Assembly: GCA_038244535.1 (NCBI GenBank)
Contig: JBBRTJ010000007.1
Span: 1-53,369, forward strand
Direction of reading: 5' to 3'
DNA: 53,369 bases
DNA from: JBBRTJ01 sp038244535
GTDB lineage: Bacteria; Actinomycetota; Acidimicrobiia; Acidimicrobiales; Ilumatobacteraceae
The stretch's first letter is position 1. Every line of letters starts with the position of its first letter. Under the pieces are notes generated by a model. It was not told the origin of the DNA. It saw only the letters and a list, made by a program, of their open reading frames with translations, and ran no database searches. Below are positions 16,145 to 23,745 of this stretch, piece by piece. A program made the position numbers and the translations under genes.

Positions 16145-17268
16145 CCGTTCTCGACCTGCCGATCATCTCGGCCGACAGCCACATCACCGAGCCCCCCAAC
16201 ACCTACATCGACTACATCGACCCGGTCTGGCGCGATCGCGCCCCTCGGCTCGAGGACCAAGGCCCCGACCGGGGCGACGTGTTCGTGATCGACGGGATGG
16301 CCCGCACGGTTGCGCTCGGGACCGTGGCCGCGGCCGGCAAGCCGCCCGATGAGATCCGGCTGAAGGGCGCCCGGTTCTTCGACCTTCACCGCAGCGGCTG
16401 GGACCCCACCTTCCGCCTCGCCGATCAGGATCGCGATGGCGTGGCGGCCGAGGTCATCTACCCGACGATCGGCATGCTGCTGTGCAACCACCCCGACTTC
16501 GACTACAAGCACGCCTGCTTCCAAGCCTACAACCGCTGGATCACCGAGTTCTGCAGTGAGGCGCCGCAACGGCTTCTCGGCGTGGGCCAGACCGCCATGC
16601 GCTCACCGCAGGAGGGCATCGCTGACCTCGAGGCCATCAAGGCCGCCGGCCTGCGGGGCGTGATGATGCCAGGGCAACCTGCGGTCGACGACTACGACTC
16701 GTCGGCCTACGACGAGTTCTGGCGGGCCGCCATCGACCTCGGCCTGCCGCTGTCGTTCCACATCCTCACCACCCGCGGCGACAAGACCCGCGGTCCGCTC
16801 ATGAACGGGTTCCTTTCGATCGTGCGGGGCTGCCAGGACATCATGGGGATGCTCGTGCTCGGCGGCGTGTTCGAGCGTCACCCCGACCTGCGCGTCGTGT
16901 GCGTCGAGGCTGACGCGGGCTGGGTGCCGCACTACATGTACCGAATGGACCACGCCTACAAGCGCCACCACAACTGGCTGCCCGCTGGTCAGGCGCTGAG
17001 CAAGCTGCCGAGCGAGTACTTCGCCGACAACATCTACGTCACGTTCCAGGACGACTGGACGGCGTTCAAGCACGCCGACGACATGAACTGGCGCCACCTG
17101 CTGTGGGCCAACGACTTCCCCCACAGCGACTCGACCTGGCCGTGGAGCCAGGAGATGCTGGCCGAGCACACCGCCAGCCTGACCGCCGAGCAGAAGCGGG
17201 CCATCTTGTGCGAGAACACCGCCGGGCTCTACGGCATCGACGTGCCCGCTCTGGCGGCAATGATCTGA
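16141..17268 (+). CDS. Amidohydrolase family 2 protein
   Basis: 375 residues of the ACMSD-like amidohydrolase group. The start region ISADSHITEPPNTY carries the His/Glu motif that this subfamily has in place of HxH. Further metal or catalytic positions are SFHILTT, RVVCVEADAGWVPHYMYRMD, and ANDFPHSDSTWPWS, where the Asp is kept. MDHAYKRHHNW and LCENTAGLYGID are common in members beside steroid and aromatic degradation genes. Compared with the other amidohydrolase-fold protein (7052-7918), this one looks catalytically intact. Translation is coupled to the deacylase upstream through GTGA, and an SDR gene follows 3 bp downstream. Confidence 0.88.
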   Translation: MTVLDLPIISADSHITEPPNTYIDYIDPVWRDRAPRLEDQGPDRGDVFVIDGMARTVALGTVAAAGKPPDEIRLKGARFFDLHRSGWDPTFRLADQDRDGVAAEVIYPTIGMLLCNHPDFDYKHACFQAYNRWITEFCSEAPQRLLGVGQTAMRSPQEGIADLEAIKAAGLRGVMMPGQPAVDDYDSSAYDEFWRAAIDLGLPLSFHILTTRGDKTRGPLMNGFLSIVRGCQDIMGMLVLGGVFERHPDLRVVCVEADAGWVPHYMYRMDHAYKRHHNWLPAGQALSKLPSEYFADNIYVTFQDDWTAFKHADDMNWRHLLWANDFPHSDSTWPWSQEMLAEHTASLTAEQKRAILCENTAGLYGIDVPALAAMI

Positions 17269-17271
17269 CAG

Positions 17272-18021
17272 ATGGACTTCGATCTCACTGGCAAGGTTGC
17301 CCTCGTCACCGGCGGGAGCCGCGGTCTCGGCAAGGAGATGGTGCGGGCGTTCGCGGCGCACGGCGCTGACGTGGTGATCGCCAGCCGCAAGCTGGCCACC
17401 TGCGAGGAGCTGGCGGCCGAGATCGAGGCCACCACCGGGCGCCGTGCCCTCCCGGTGGCCGCCCACGTCGGCCGCTGGGCCGACTGCGACGCGCTGGTCG
17501 ACACCGCGTATGCGCACTTCGGCAAGGTCGACGTGCTGGTCAACAACGCCGGCATGTCGCCGCTGTACCCGCACGTGTCGGCCGTCGACGAGGCGCTCTA
17601 CGACAAGGTGCTCGACGTCAACTTGAAAGGGCCGTTCCGCCTGATGGCCAACATCGGCACCCGCATGGCCGAGGGCGACGGCGGATCGATCATCAACGTG
17701 TCGAGCATCGCCGCCATCCGCCCTACGCCCGACGTGATCCCCTACAGCGCGGCCAAGGCCGGCCTCAATGCGATGACCGAGGGCTTTGCCCGGGCGTTCG
17801 GGCCGAGCGTGCGCGTCAATTGCATCCAGGCCGGGCCGTTCCTGACCGACATCTCGAAGGCCTGGGACCTCGAGCAGTTCGAGAAGCGGGCCAAGACCAC
17901 GATCGCGCTGCAGCGGGGCGGCCAGCCCGACGAGGTCGTCGGCGCCGCGCTCTACTTCGCCAGCGACGCGTCGTCGTTCACGACTGGGGCGATCCTGCGC
18001 ATCGACGGCGGCACGCCGTGA
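17272..18021 (+). CDS. Short-chain dehydrogenase/reductase (FabG-like)
   Basis: 249 residues, the standard classical SDR length. TGGSRGLG is the cofactor loop, NNAGM follows, then SSIAA with the catalytic Ser and YSAAKAGL with Tyr-x3-Lys. The C-terminus has ASSFTTGAILRIDGGTP, the classical ending. It probably oxidises or reduces an intermediate of the pathway served by the two amidohydrolases upstream, from which it is 3 bp away. Its TGA overlaps the GTG of the PemK-like gene. Confidence 0.9.
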   Translation: MDFDLTGKVALVTGGSRGLGKEMVRAFAAHGADVVIASRKLATCEELAAEIEATTGRRALPVAAHVGRWADCDALVDTAYAHFGKVDVLVNNAGMSPLYPHVSAVDEALYDKVLDVNLKGPFRLMANIGTRMAEGDGGSIINVSSIAAIRPTPDVIPYSAAKAGLNAMTEGFARAFGPSVRVNCIQAGPFLTDISKAWDLEQFEKRAKTTIALQRGGQPDEVVGAALYFASDASSFTTGAILRIDGGTP

Positions 18022-18425
18022 TCCGTCGCCTGCTCGAACGGCTGGGGCTGCGGCGCCCGCCCGACGTCCTGCGCATCGCGTATGAGCCGAAGGCCGACGG
18101 CAAGGCCGAGCCCGGCGAGGTCGTCTGGACGTGGGTCCCCTACGAGGACGACCCCAAGCAGGGCAAGGACCGGCCGGTGCTGGTGATCGGTTGGATCGGG
18201 GCCAAGGTGGCCGCGGTGGCGCTCACGAGCAAGGACCACGGCAACCGTCGCGACTGCGTGCCGATCGGCACCGGGGCCTGGGACCACCAGGGGCGGCCGA
18301 GCTTTGCCAAGATCGATCGCATGCTCACCGTCAAGCCCACCGCGGTGCGGCGCGAGGGGGCGTCCCTGCCTCGTGAGCGCTTCGATGCCGTCATCGGCGA
18401 GTTCCGGGCCTACCACCATGCGTGA
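18018..18425 (+). CDS. PemK/MazF-fold protein (toxin-like), no antitoxin seen
   Basis: 135 residues from the GTG at 18018, which overlaps the SDR stop. The central block GEVVWTWVPYEDDPKQGKDRPVLVIG is the PemK/MazF signature (x-W-x-PYEDD...GKDRPVLV), followed by VAAVALTSKD. MazF-type toxins are sequence-specific endoribonucleases with an antitoxin partner, usually just upstream. Here upstream is an SDR, and downstream, overlapping by 8 bp, is the heptad-repeat protein. Either that neighbour is the partner or this is an orphan housekeeping relative. The fold is well supported; toxicity is not. Confidence 0.75.
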   Translation: MIRRLLERLGLRRPPDVLRIAYEPKADGKAEPGEVVWTWVPYEDDPKQGKDRPVLVIGWIGAKVAAVALTSKDHGNRRDCVPIGTGAWDHQGRPSFAKIDRMLTVKPTAVRREGASLPRERFDAVIGEFRAYHHA

Positions 18426-19224
18426 CGTTCCCGGCGCGGCGCGGGGCGTTCCGAGGGCCGTGCGGGCCGTTCCCGGGGCCGTGCGTCGTGTGCCGAGCGC
18501 GGTGCGGTCGATGCCCGGTGCCGTGCGGGCCGTTTCCGGGGCCGTGCGTCGTGTGCCGAGCGCGGTGCGGTCGATGCCCAGTGCCGTACGCAGCACCCAA
18601 CATCGGTTGATCGACGCTGGGTTCCAGCGGGTCTTCGACGCGCCACTGCGGGTTCCCACCCGTGACGTCGCTCGTCAGCTCCTGCTGGCCGTCCACACCG
18701 AGCAGTCAGGCGCCGACACGGCCGCCCGGATGACGAGGATGGTCGCCGTCGCCCGGCCGGTCATGGTCAGGCTCGGGCCGAAGCTGGCGACCACCGGACG
18801 GGTGGGGAGGCGGGTGGCCAAGGTGTCAGGCTCCGGTCGGGGTCTGCTGTGGGGCGTGGCCGCCATCACCACGGCTACGTCGGTCGGAGCATCGGCTCAC
18901 CGGGGCGTGCGTGAGCTGCAGGTGCTGTCGAGCTACCTCGTCGCCAGGCTCGATGCGCTCGGACTCCCCGTCGAGCGCGACGCGGTCGAGCGAGCGACGC
19001 TGGCGGCGTACCTCGACGCCCCGAGGGCTGAGCGGCTGCTTGCCCGCGGTGCCACCCGGGGCCAGTTGGGCCGCCGTGCGGCGCGCCGGTGGGCGGGCCG
19101 TGCCCTGAGCCCCGAAACTGGTAATCGGGCCGAGCAGCGGGTCGAAGCGTGGCTCGATGCCATCGAGCGCCTCGACCTCAGTGCCCTGGCGACAGCACCA
19201 CTGTTGCCGATGCGCGAGCGGTGA
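18418..19224 (+). CDS. Unrecognised protein with N-terminal proline-heptad repeats
   Basis: 268 residues, starting at ATG 18418 inside the end of the PemK-like gene. Residues 4-59 are eight heptads of the form VPGAVRR, VPSAVRS, MPGAVRA, with Pro at position 2 and Arg at 6, strongly basic. Next comes RLIDAGFQRVFDAPLRVPTRDVARQLLLAV, then a Gly/Ala-rich stretch GRGLLWGVAAITTATSVGAS that could be one weak membrane segment, then a long helical region. EcsC-like membrane-peripheral proteins are a possible relation, but I do not recognise the family. The last 47 bp overlap the convergent Tad gene. Confidence 0.65.
   Translation: MRDVPGAARGVPRAVRAVPGAVRRVPSAVRSMPGAVRAVSGAVRRVPSAVRSMPSAVRSTQHRLIDAGFQRVFDAPLRVPTRDVARQLLLAVHTEQSGADTAARMTRMVAVARPVMVRLGPKLATTGRVGRRVAKVSGSGRGLLWGVAAITTATSVGASAHRGVRELQVLSSYLVARLDALGLPVERDAVERATLAAYLDAPRAERLLARGATRGQLGRRAARRWAGRALSPETGNRAEQRVEAWLDAIERLDLSALATAPLLPMRER
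18457..18582. repeat. 63-bp tandem repeat inside the heptad coding region
   Basis: 18457-18519 and 18520-18582 are near-identical 63-bp units, each encoding three 7-residue heptads. Within them 21-bp subrepeats are visible. The differences include a T for C in the second unit that changes Pro to Ser in one heptad. The period is a multiple of three, so unit loss or gain keeps the frame. Confidence 0.85.
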
Positions 19225-19675
19225 CCAGGGCGACCCTCGGCGCGCCCGGGACCGCTTTCGAGAACACGAAGCCGACCTGCGAGCGCAACGTCACGATGAC
19301 CGTAACGGGGTGCAGCGGATCAGGTCCCGGCGTGATCAGGACATCGCCGGCACCGAGGTTGGGAACTGCTCCCGCGGCCACCGGATCTCCCTGTGCGATG
19401 AGCGACGCCCGCACGACCTGGAGGGCCTTGGCCGGGTCGAGCGTGAAGCGGCCGGTGGCGCGGTAGAGCGGTTCGTCCATCGCCTGCGCGGCGGCATCGT
19501 TGGCCGCAGCAGCGGCGGCATCGGCGAGGTGGCGGTGGCCGAGGAAGGCGACGGCGCCGTCGACGGCGATGGCGCCCAGCACGATCAGGATCATCATCGC
19601 CGCCGGCAGCATCATCAATGCGGTGCCTCGGTCGCCGAGGCCGCGAGGGTGCGGTTGGTGTCGATCAGCAACCAA
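19178..19675 (-). CDS. TadG/TadE-like pilus-assembly pseudopilin
   Basis: 165 residues, the last gene of the Tad operon. After GLGDRGTA comes a hydrophobic stretch MMLPAAMMILIVLGAIAVDG, the single N-terminal membrane helix of TadE/TadG-like proteins, then FLGHRHLADAAAAAANDAAAQA, the Ala-rich helix typical of the family. The remainder should be extracytoplasmic. These minor pseudopilins help assemble Flp pili. Its start overlaps the end of the preceding gene by 11 bp. The 3' end overlaps the convergent gene by 47 bp. Confidence 0.78.
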   Translation of the reverse strand: MVADRHQPHPRGLGDRGTALMMLPAAMMILIVLGAIAVDGAVAFLGHRHLADAAAAAANDAAAQAMDEPLYRATGRFTLDPAKALQVVRASLIAQGDPVAAGAVPNLGAGDVLITPGPDPLHPVTVIVTLRSQVGFVFSKAVPGAPRVALVTARASATVVLSPGH

Positions 19676-20084
19676 GGCCGTCTCCGAGCTGGTCGCCGTC
19701 GCGGTAGGGGTCGATCACGGTGCTGTGCCGGCCGGTCACCGTGAACGTCGGTCCGAGCGCGATCCCGGGCAGGTGCACGGCTTGGAGGCGGACCTGCACC
19801 AGGACCATGACCCGCTGGCAACGGGCGAAGCTGCCGGCCGGGGGAAGGAACACTGCGCTGGCGGGAGGCTTGTGCCGGCCCGCCAGCGTGGCCGCCGTCG
19901 CAGCCGCGGCCGCGGCCTGTGCGCCGCCCTCTGTCGATGCCTCGGCGTAGGCGCGTGCACCGGCACGGGCGGCCGCATCGGCTGCTTGCTTGGCATCGAC
20001 GACGGCCCAGAGCTGAAGCACCAGCAGCCCGCCGAGGACGAACACGAGCACCCCGGCGAGGATCCCGTCGCTGCCGCCCGTCAC
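19665..20084 (-). CDS. TadE-like minor pseudopilin
   Basis: 139 residues from the GTG at 20084, which overlaps the TGA of the previous gene. A membrane helix GILAGVLVFVLGGLLVLQLWAVV starts near residue 6, followed by DAKQAADAAARAGARAYAEA, the conserved Ala-rich segment seen in TadE-family proteins. The rest includes RVMVLVQVRLQAVHLPGIALGP, beta-strand-like and probably outside the membrane. The longer open frame from 20225 is antisense-like Arg/His-rich sequence and is not used. Confidence 0.75.
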   Translation of the reverse strand: MTGGSDGILAGVLVFVLGGLLVLQLWAVVDAKQAADAAARAGARAYAEASTEGGAQAAAAAATAATLAGRHKPPASAVFLPPAGSFARCQRVMVLVQVRLQAVHLPGIALGPTFTVTGRHSTVIDPYRDGDQLGDGLGC

Positions 20085-20488
20085 CGGGTCACCTCGATGC
20101 GGGATCGGGCCGAGCGGCTGATCGTGGCCATGCCGATGAGCCGGTCGACGCCGGGGAGGAGCTCGTGCTGGTTGGTCATGGTGATGCGGACCTCGACCCA
20201 GCCGGCGGCCGGGTCGCTCGTCCACACCACCGAGGCGTGGGGATCACGGCGGGCCACGACGGTGAGCAGCCGAGCAGTCTCGGCTTGCTGCACCGCCGAG
20301 CCCGACTGGGCCCCATGGGCGCCGACGCGCTCGGCGCTGCTGGCCAGCTCGTCGCCGACCGACGCGGCGACGTACAGGTTGATGGAGAGCTGGGTGGCCA
20401 CGAGGAGCAACACGATCAAGAACGTGAGCCCGAACGTCGTGGCCAGCACGCCGTTGCCGGCATCGCCGCCCGCCCGTCGACGGGGCAC
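20081..20488 (-). CDS. TadE-like minor pseudopilin
   Basis: 135 residues. The short basic N-terminus MPRRRAGGDAGNG is followed by VLATTFGLTFLIVLLLVATQ, a pilin-like membrane helix, then LSINLYVAASVGDELASSAERV. The C-terminal half has WVEVRITMTNQHELLPG and ends ISRSARSRIEVTR, as in TadE-type proteins, where a strand precedes the terminus. It begins 3 bp after the pilin-like gene and overlaps the next gene by 4 bp. Confidence 0.75.
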   Translation of the reverse strand: MPRRRAGGDAGNGVLATTFGLTFLIVLLLVATQLSINLYVAASVGDELASSAERVGAHGAQSGSAVQQAETARLLTVVARRDPHASVVWTSDPAAGWVEVRITMTNQHELLPGVDRLIGMATISRSARSRIEVTR

Positions 20489-20491
20489 CGG

Positions 20492-20713
20492 TCAGCCGCC
20501 GATCAGGCTGATCTGATCGGTGGTCTTCTGGCCGGTACCGGCCAGGACGCCCTTGAACAGGACCCAGGCGGCGACGCCGAGGAAGGCGACGATCATGATG
20601 GCCAGTGCCATCGATACGACGCCTTCGCCGCGGTCGTCGTCGGTGAGGTGATGGGTGAGGGTGGCTCGCCATGCGGCGAGGAAGGCCATGGTGCGCTGGA
20701 CGGGGGTGAGCAT
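20492..20713 (-). CDS. Flp-type pilin-like protein
   Basis: 73 residues, the size of Flp prepilins. A charged leader (residues 1-30, ending LTDDDRGEG) precedes VVSMALAIMIVAFLGVAAWVLF, a single hydrophobic helix, and a short polar tail KTTDQISLIGG. The Gly-Glu-Gly at the junction is the likely prepilin peptidase site, though the classical Glu at mature position 5 is not evident. No TadV-type peptidase gene is in the window. It is the only Tad gene here preceded by a real leader (73 bp, almost free of G), with AAGGA 9 nt before ATG, consistent with high expression. Confidence 0.7.
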   Translation of the reverse strand: MLTPVQRTMAFLAAWRATLTHHLTDDDRGEGVVSMALAIMIVAFLGVAAWVLFKGVLAGTGQKTTDQISLIGG

Positions 20714-20786
20714 GGTGATGGTTCCTTGGGGTTGTTGGTTTGGCTTGGTTTGGGTTGGGTGGTTGGTGTGGATGGGGAAGACGGGG
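20714..20786 (-). promoter_or_regulatory. G-poor leader of the pilin gene
   Basis: On the minus strand these 73 bases contain only about four G, in runs such as CCAACCCAAACC and AAACCAACAACCCC. Such A/C-rich RNA stays unstructured and favours ribosome loading. The plus strand is correspondingly rich in GG and GGG runs and could form a quadruplex. Confidence 0.5.
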
Positions 20787-21671
20787 TCAGCCGCTGACGG
20801 TGCGAAGCACGGCGACGAACGGGACGGCGAGGAAGATGACGCCCGGGATGAGGGTGGCCACCGTGACCGGGATCCAGACCGCCTGGGCGCGGCGCTCGAG
20901 GTCCTCGATCAGGCGCCGGTGGGCATCTCGGCGCATCGAGCGGGCCTCGTCGGCTACCAGCGCGCCGAGATCGCTGGTCTGGTGGTGGAGCGAGAGCACG
21001 GCGACGAGGTGGTGGACAGCGTCGACCTGGGCGACCTCGGCCCATTCGGTCAGCGCGTCCGTCTCGGTCAGTCCTTGGCGGATGCGGGTGATGACGCGGC
21101 GCACATCGCGCGCCGTGCTGCCGTTCCCCCGCTCGGCCACGCGGGCGAGGCTGGCGCCGAGCGACCAGCCCGACGACAGCAGCAGGCTGAGCTGCTCGGC
21201 GACGACCGGGAGCTCGAGGGTCAGTCGCTGTTGCCAGGCCGTCGATTGGGCTGCCAACCGGTGCTCGGGGAGCAGGAAGCCACTGATCGCGCCGGCGAGG
21301 AGGAGGGCTGTGGCGAGGATCGCGGCGGGCTGGAGCGCGACGCAGACCAGCGCGCCGAGTCCGAGTCCACCGGCCGCCCACCCCGCCTGTTGGGCGCGGA
21401 ACGTCGAGGGGTCACGTTCGTCGTGGATGCGGTTGAGCCGGACCACCACCGGTTCGGTCACCCCGAGCCAGGTGGCCAGCCGGCTGCCGCCGGCGGTCAG
21501 CGCTGGTGTGACCATCGATCGCCACGTGGGCTCACCGAGACGCCGGCCGACGCGGCGGCCCGGGCCGTACGGCGCCAGCCGATCGGCGAGCCGCTCGCGT
21601 CCGATGGCGGGGATGATCGACAGCAGCAGGGCCGAACCGGTGCCGAGCAGGAGAGCGAGGACGACGATCAT
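20787..21671 (-). CDS. tadC: Type II secretion F-domain protein, TadC-like
   Basis: 294-residue inner-membrane platform protein of the Tad pilus machine. An N-terminal helix VVLALLLGTGSALLLSIIP is followed by a basic cytoplasmic part, then two hydrophobic segments near residues 98-130. The T2SSF domain follows: ELPVVAEQLSLLLSSGWSLGASL, then VRRVITRIRQGLTETDALTEWA. The C-terminal helix IPVTVATLIPGVIFLAVPFVAVL ends the protein. It overlaps tadB by 4 bp. The TadB/TadC pair recruits the TadA ATPase. Confidence 0.85.
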   Translation of the reverse strand: MIVVLALLLGTGSALLLSIIPAIGRERLADRLAPYGPGRRVGRRLGEPTWRSMVTPALTAGGSRLATWLGVTEPVVVRLNRIHDERDPSTFRAQQAGWAAGGLGLGALVCVALQPAAILATALLLAGAISGFLLPEHRLAAQSTAWQQRLTLELPVVAEQLSLLLSSGWSLGASLARVAERGNGSTARDVRRVITRIRQGLTETDALTEWAEVAQVDAVHHLVAVLSLHHQTSDLGALVADEARSMRRDAHRRLIEDLERRAQAVWIPVTVATLIPGVIFLAVPFVAVLRTVSG

Positions 21672-22480
21672 GATGTGAACACCCGGTCCTCGTCAGGCAG
21701 TCGCAGCAGGCGTCCGGCCCACCACCAGCAGGCGCCGACGACGGCGATGGCGACGAGCACGGCGAGCTGCCCGGACGGCGTCTGGTAGGCGTCACGCCCA
21801 TCACCGATCTGCAGGCCGGCAACGGCCATGCCGAGTGGCACCAGGAGCACGAAGCGGCGAGCGAAGCGCACGCCGGCCTGCTTGGCTCGTGCGTCCTTGC
21901 GGCTCTGCACGTCGTCGAGGCGGTCCTCGCGAAGGGCGATCAGCCGGGCGTCGAGCCCTGCGCCCCCGAGCTCGTTGGCCACCAGGAGCGTCTCGAGCGC
22001 GGCGTCAGCGGTGGGGTCCGCGAGGCCCGCTTTGAGGAGGTGGGCGGTGCGCCCGAAGTCGGTGGTCAGCAGCCACTCCCGCTGGGCCGCTTCGAAGGCC
22101 GAACGCAGTTCGATCGGGGCACGGGTCCCGGCCTCGAAGAGCGCCTGTGGCACTGAGCGACCGAGCGACGACGTGCCGAGACGGATCTCCTCGATCATCC
22201 GGGGCCACGCCTCGTGGGCGATGGCTCTGCGCCGGGCCGCCTGGGAGCGCCGTACCGCAGGCGGGCCTGTGGCCGAGCAGGCGGCGAGGGCCAGCGCCGG
22301 AAGCGGTCCACCGAACAGCGCAATGCCCAGGATCAGCCCACCGAGCGCGGCTGCGCCGACCTCTACGGCGGCGCGGCCGTCGAGGTGACGCCGCCGCCTC
22401 GGGGCGGTCGTGGTGGCGCGGCTGCCGACGAGCAGCGACACGCCGACACCGGCCAGGGCGGCGAGGAGCACGGCGATCAT
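21668..22480 (-). CDS. tadB: Type II secretion F-domain protein, TadB-like
   Basis: 270 residues from the ATG at 22480, which overlaps the tadA stop. The N-terminal helix IAVLLAALAGVGVSLLVG is followed by GAAALGGLILGIALFGGPLPALALA. The T2SSF segment includes AWPRMIEEIRLGTSSLGRSVPQALFEAG and LETLLVANELGGAGLDARL. Two C-terminal segments, RFVLLVPLGMAVAGLQIG and LAVLVAIAVVGACWWWAGRLL, complete the topology. Together with TadC it forms the membrane platform of the pilus. The 28-residue upstream extension in frame is not used because ATG 22480 gives a normal N-terminus. Confidence 0.85.
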   Translation of the reverse strand: MIAVLLAALAGVGVSLLVGSRATTTAPRRRRHLDGRAAVEVGAAALGGLILGIALFGGPLPALALAACSATGPPAVRRSQAARRRAIAHEAWPRMIEEIRLGTSSLGRSVPQALFEAGTRAPIELRSAFEAAQREWLLTTDFGRTAHLLKAGLADPTADAALETLLVANELGGAGLDARLIALREDRLDDVQSRKDARAKQAGVRFARRFVLLVPLGMAVAGLQIGDGRDAYQTPSGQLAVLVAIAVVGACWWWAGRLLRLPDEDRVFTS

Positions 22481-23745
22481 CGGCCGGTCCCCAGCGCCCG
22501 GCGAAGGTCCTCGCCGTGCTCGGCCAGTGCCGCCGAGAGCCGCACCGGGAGGTCCCCGCTCCATCGCAGCGGCTCCTGCGGGTGGGGACGGATGAGGATG
22601 TCGGTGGTGGTGAACGTCGTGCCGGCGCCGGTGGCGTCTTCGACCGCCACGACGCTGGCCAGGCGCGGCCCGTCGGGCGTGCGGATCATGTGGGCCACCA
22701 CGTCGACGGACTCGGCGACGAGCGTGGTGAGCGCGGTGAAGGGGACATCGGTGGTGGCGAGGCTGGCCAGGAGGCGCAGCCGCGACAGGGCCTGGCGGGC
22801 CGAGGACGCGTGGAGCGTCGTGAAGCCCTGGACCCCTGACGACAAGGTGAGCAGCAGCGGGAGCGCTTCGCGGTCTCGCACCTCACCGACGATGGCGACA
22901 TCGGGAGCCATGCGCAGGAACCCGGCCACCAGACGGCGCAGGTCGATCTCGGGCCGGTCGGGGCGGGCGGCGCGGGTCTGCATCTGGGCCACGTTCTGCA
23001 GCGGGAGGTCAGCCTCGAAGACCTCCTCGGCCACCACCACGCGCAAGCGAGGATCGAGCTCGGCTGCGCAGCACGACAGCAGCGTCGTCTTGCCCGAGCC
23101 CGGCGCCCCCGCGATCACGATGGTTTGACCAGCCCGCACGCAGGCGGCGAGGACGTCGGCGGCGATGGTGTCGATCGCACCGCGCGTGATGAGCTCGTCG
23201 AACGATCGCACGTTCACGCCCGTGAACTTGCGGATGTTCACCATCGTGTGCCCGCCGCGGGCGACGTCGCCGTGCACGATGTGAAGACGGGCGCCGGTGG
23301 TCAGCTGGGCATCCTGCAAGCCCTCGGCCGGGTCGAACTTGCGGTGGGCGCCGGCTGCGTCGTCGAGCACCTTCGTGAGCACTCGTATGAGGTGCTCGTC
23401 GTCGTGGAAGTCCTCGTGGTGGAAGCCGCTCGGTCCCTCGTGGCGCTTGACGAAGATGGCGTCAGGGGCGTTGATCATCACCTCCCACACGTCGTCGTCG
23501 GCCAGCAGTGGTTCAAGCGGGCCGTACCCGGCCAGGTTGCGGGTGGCCCGCACGGCGAGGTCAGCGGGTTCCGACAGCGGCGATCGTGAGCCCCGTCGGG
23601 CGTCGTCCTGCCAGCTCGCCACCTCCAGCTCGACGAGGCGGTGCAGCCGCTCGACGCCGTCGGCGCGGGCCAGGTCCAGGCCCTCGTCCTTGGCCCGGTC
23701 CTGCACCCGTCGTTCGATCTCGACCAAGGGGCGAACGGTGCTCAT
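22477..23745 (-). CDS. tadA: Tad pilus assembly ATPase (CpaF/TadA)
   Basis: 422-residue secretion ATPase of the VirB11/PilB-like superfamily. The N-terminal domain ends at GYGPLEPLLADDDVWEVMIN, diagnostic for CpaF. The catalytic core has Walker A GAPGSGKTT near residue 214, then LRVVVAEEVFEADLP (Asp/Glu box), FLRMAPDVAIVGEVRDREA with Walker B, and GVQGFTTLHASSARQALSRL (His box). It powers Flp pilus extension from the cytoplasm. Start ATG overlaps the tadZ stop, and its own stop overlaps tadB. Confidence 0.94.
   Translation of the reverse strand: MSTVRPLVEIERRVQDRAKDEGLDLARADGVERLHRLVELEVASWQDDARRGSRSPLSEPADLAVRATRNLAGYGPLEPLLADDDVWEVMINAPDAIFVKRHEGPSGFHHEDFHDDEHLIRVLTKVLDDAAGAHRKFDPAEGLQDAQLTTGARLHIVHGDVARGGHTMVNIRKFTGVNVRSFDELITRGAIDTIAADVLAACVRAGQTIVIAGAPGSGKTTLLSCCAAELDPRLRVVVAEEVFEADLPLQNVAQMQTRAARPDRPEIDLRRLVAGFLRMAPDVAIVGEVRDREALPLLLTLSSGVQGFTTLHASSARQALSRLRLLASLATTDVPFTALTTLVAESVDVVAHMIRTPDGPRLASVVAVEDATGAGTTFTTTDILIRPHPQEPLRWSGDLPVRLSAALAEHGEDLRRALGTGR

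Noticed and set aside
18457..18582. Tandem repeats considered as a CRISPR array
   Set aside because: No spacers; repeats are contiguous and encode regular heptads in an open frame.
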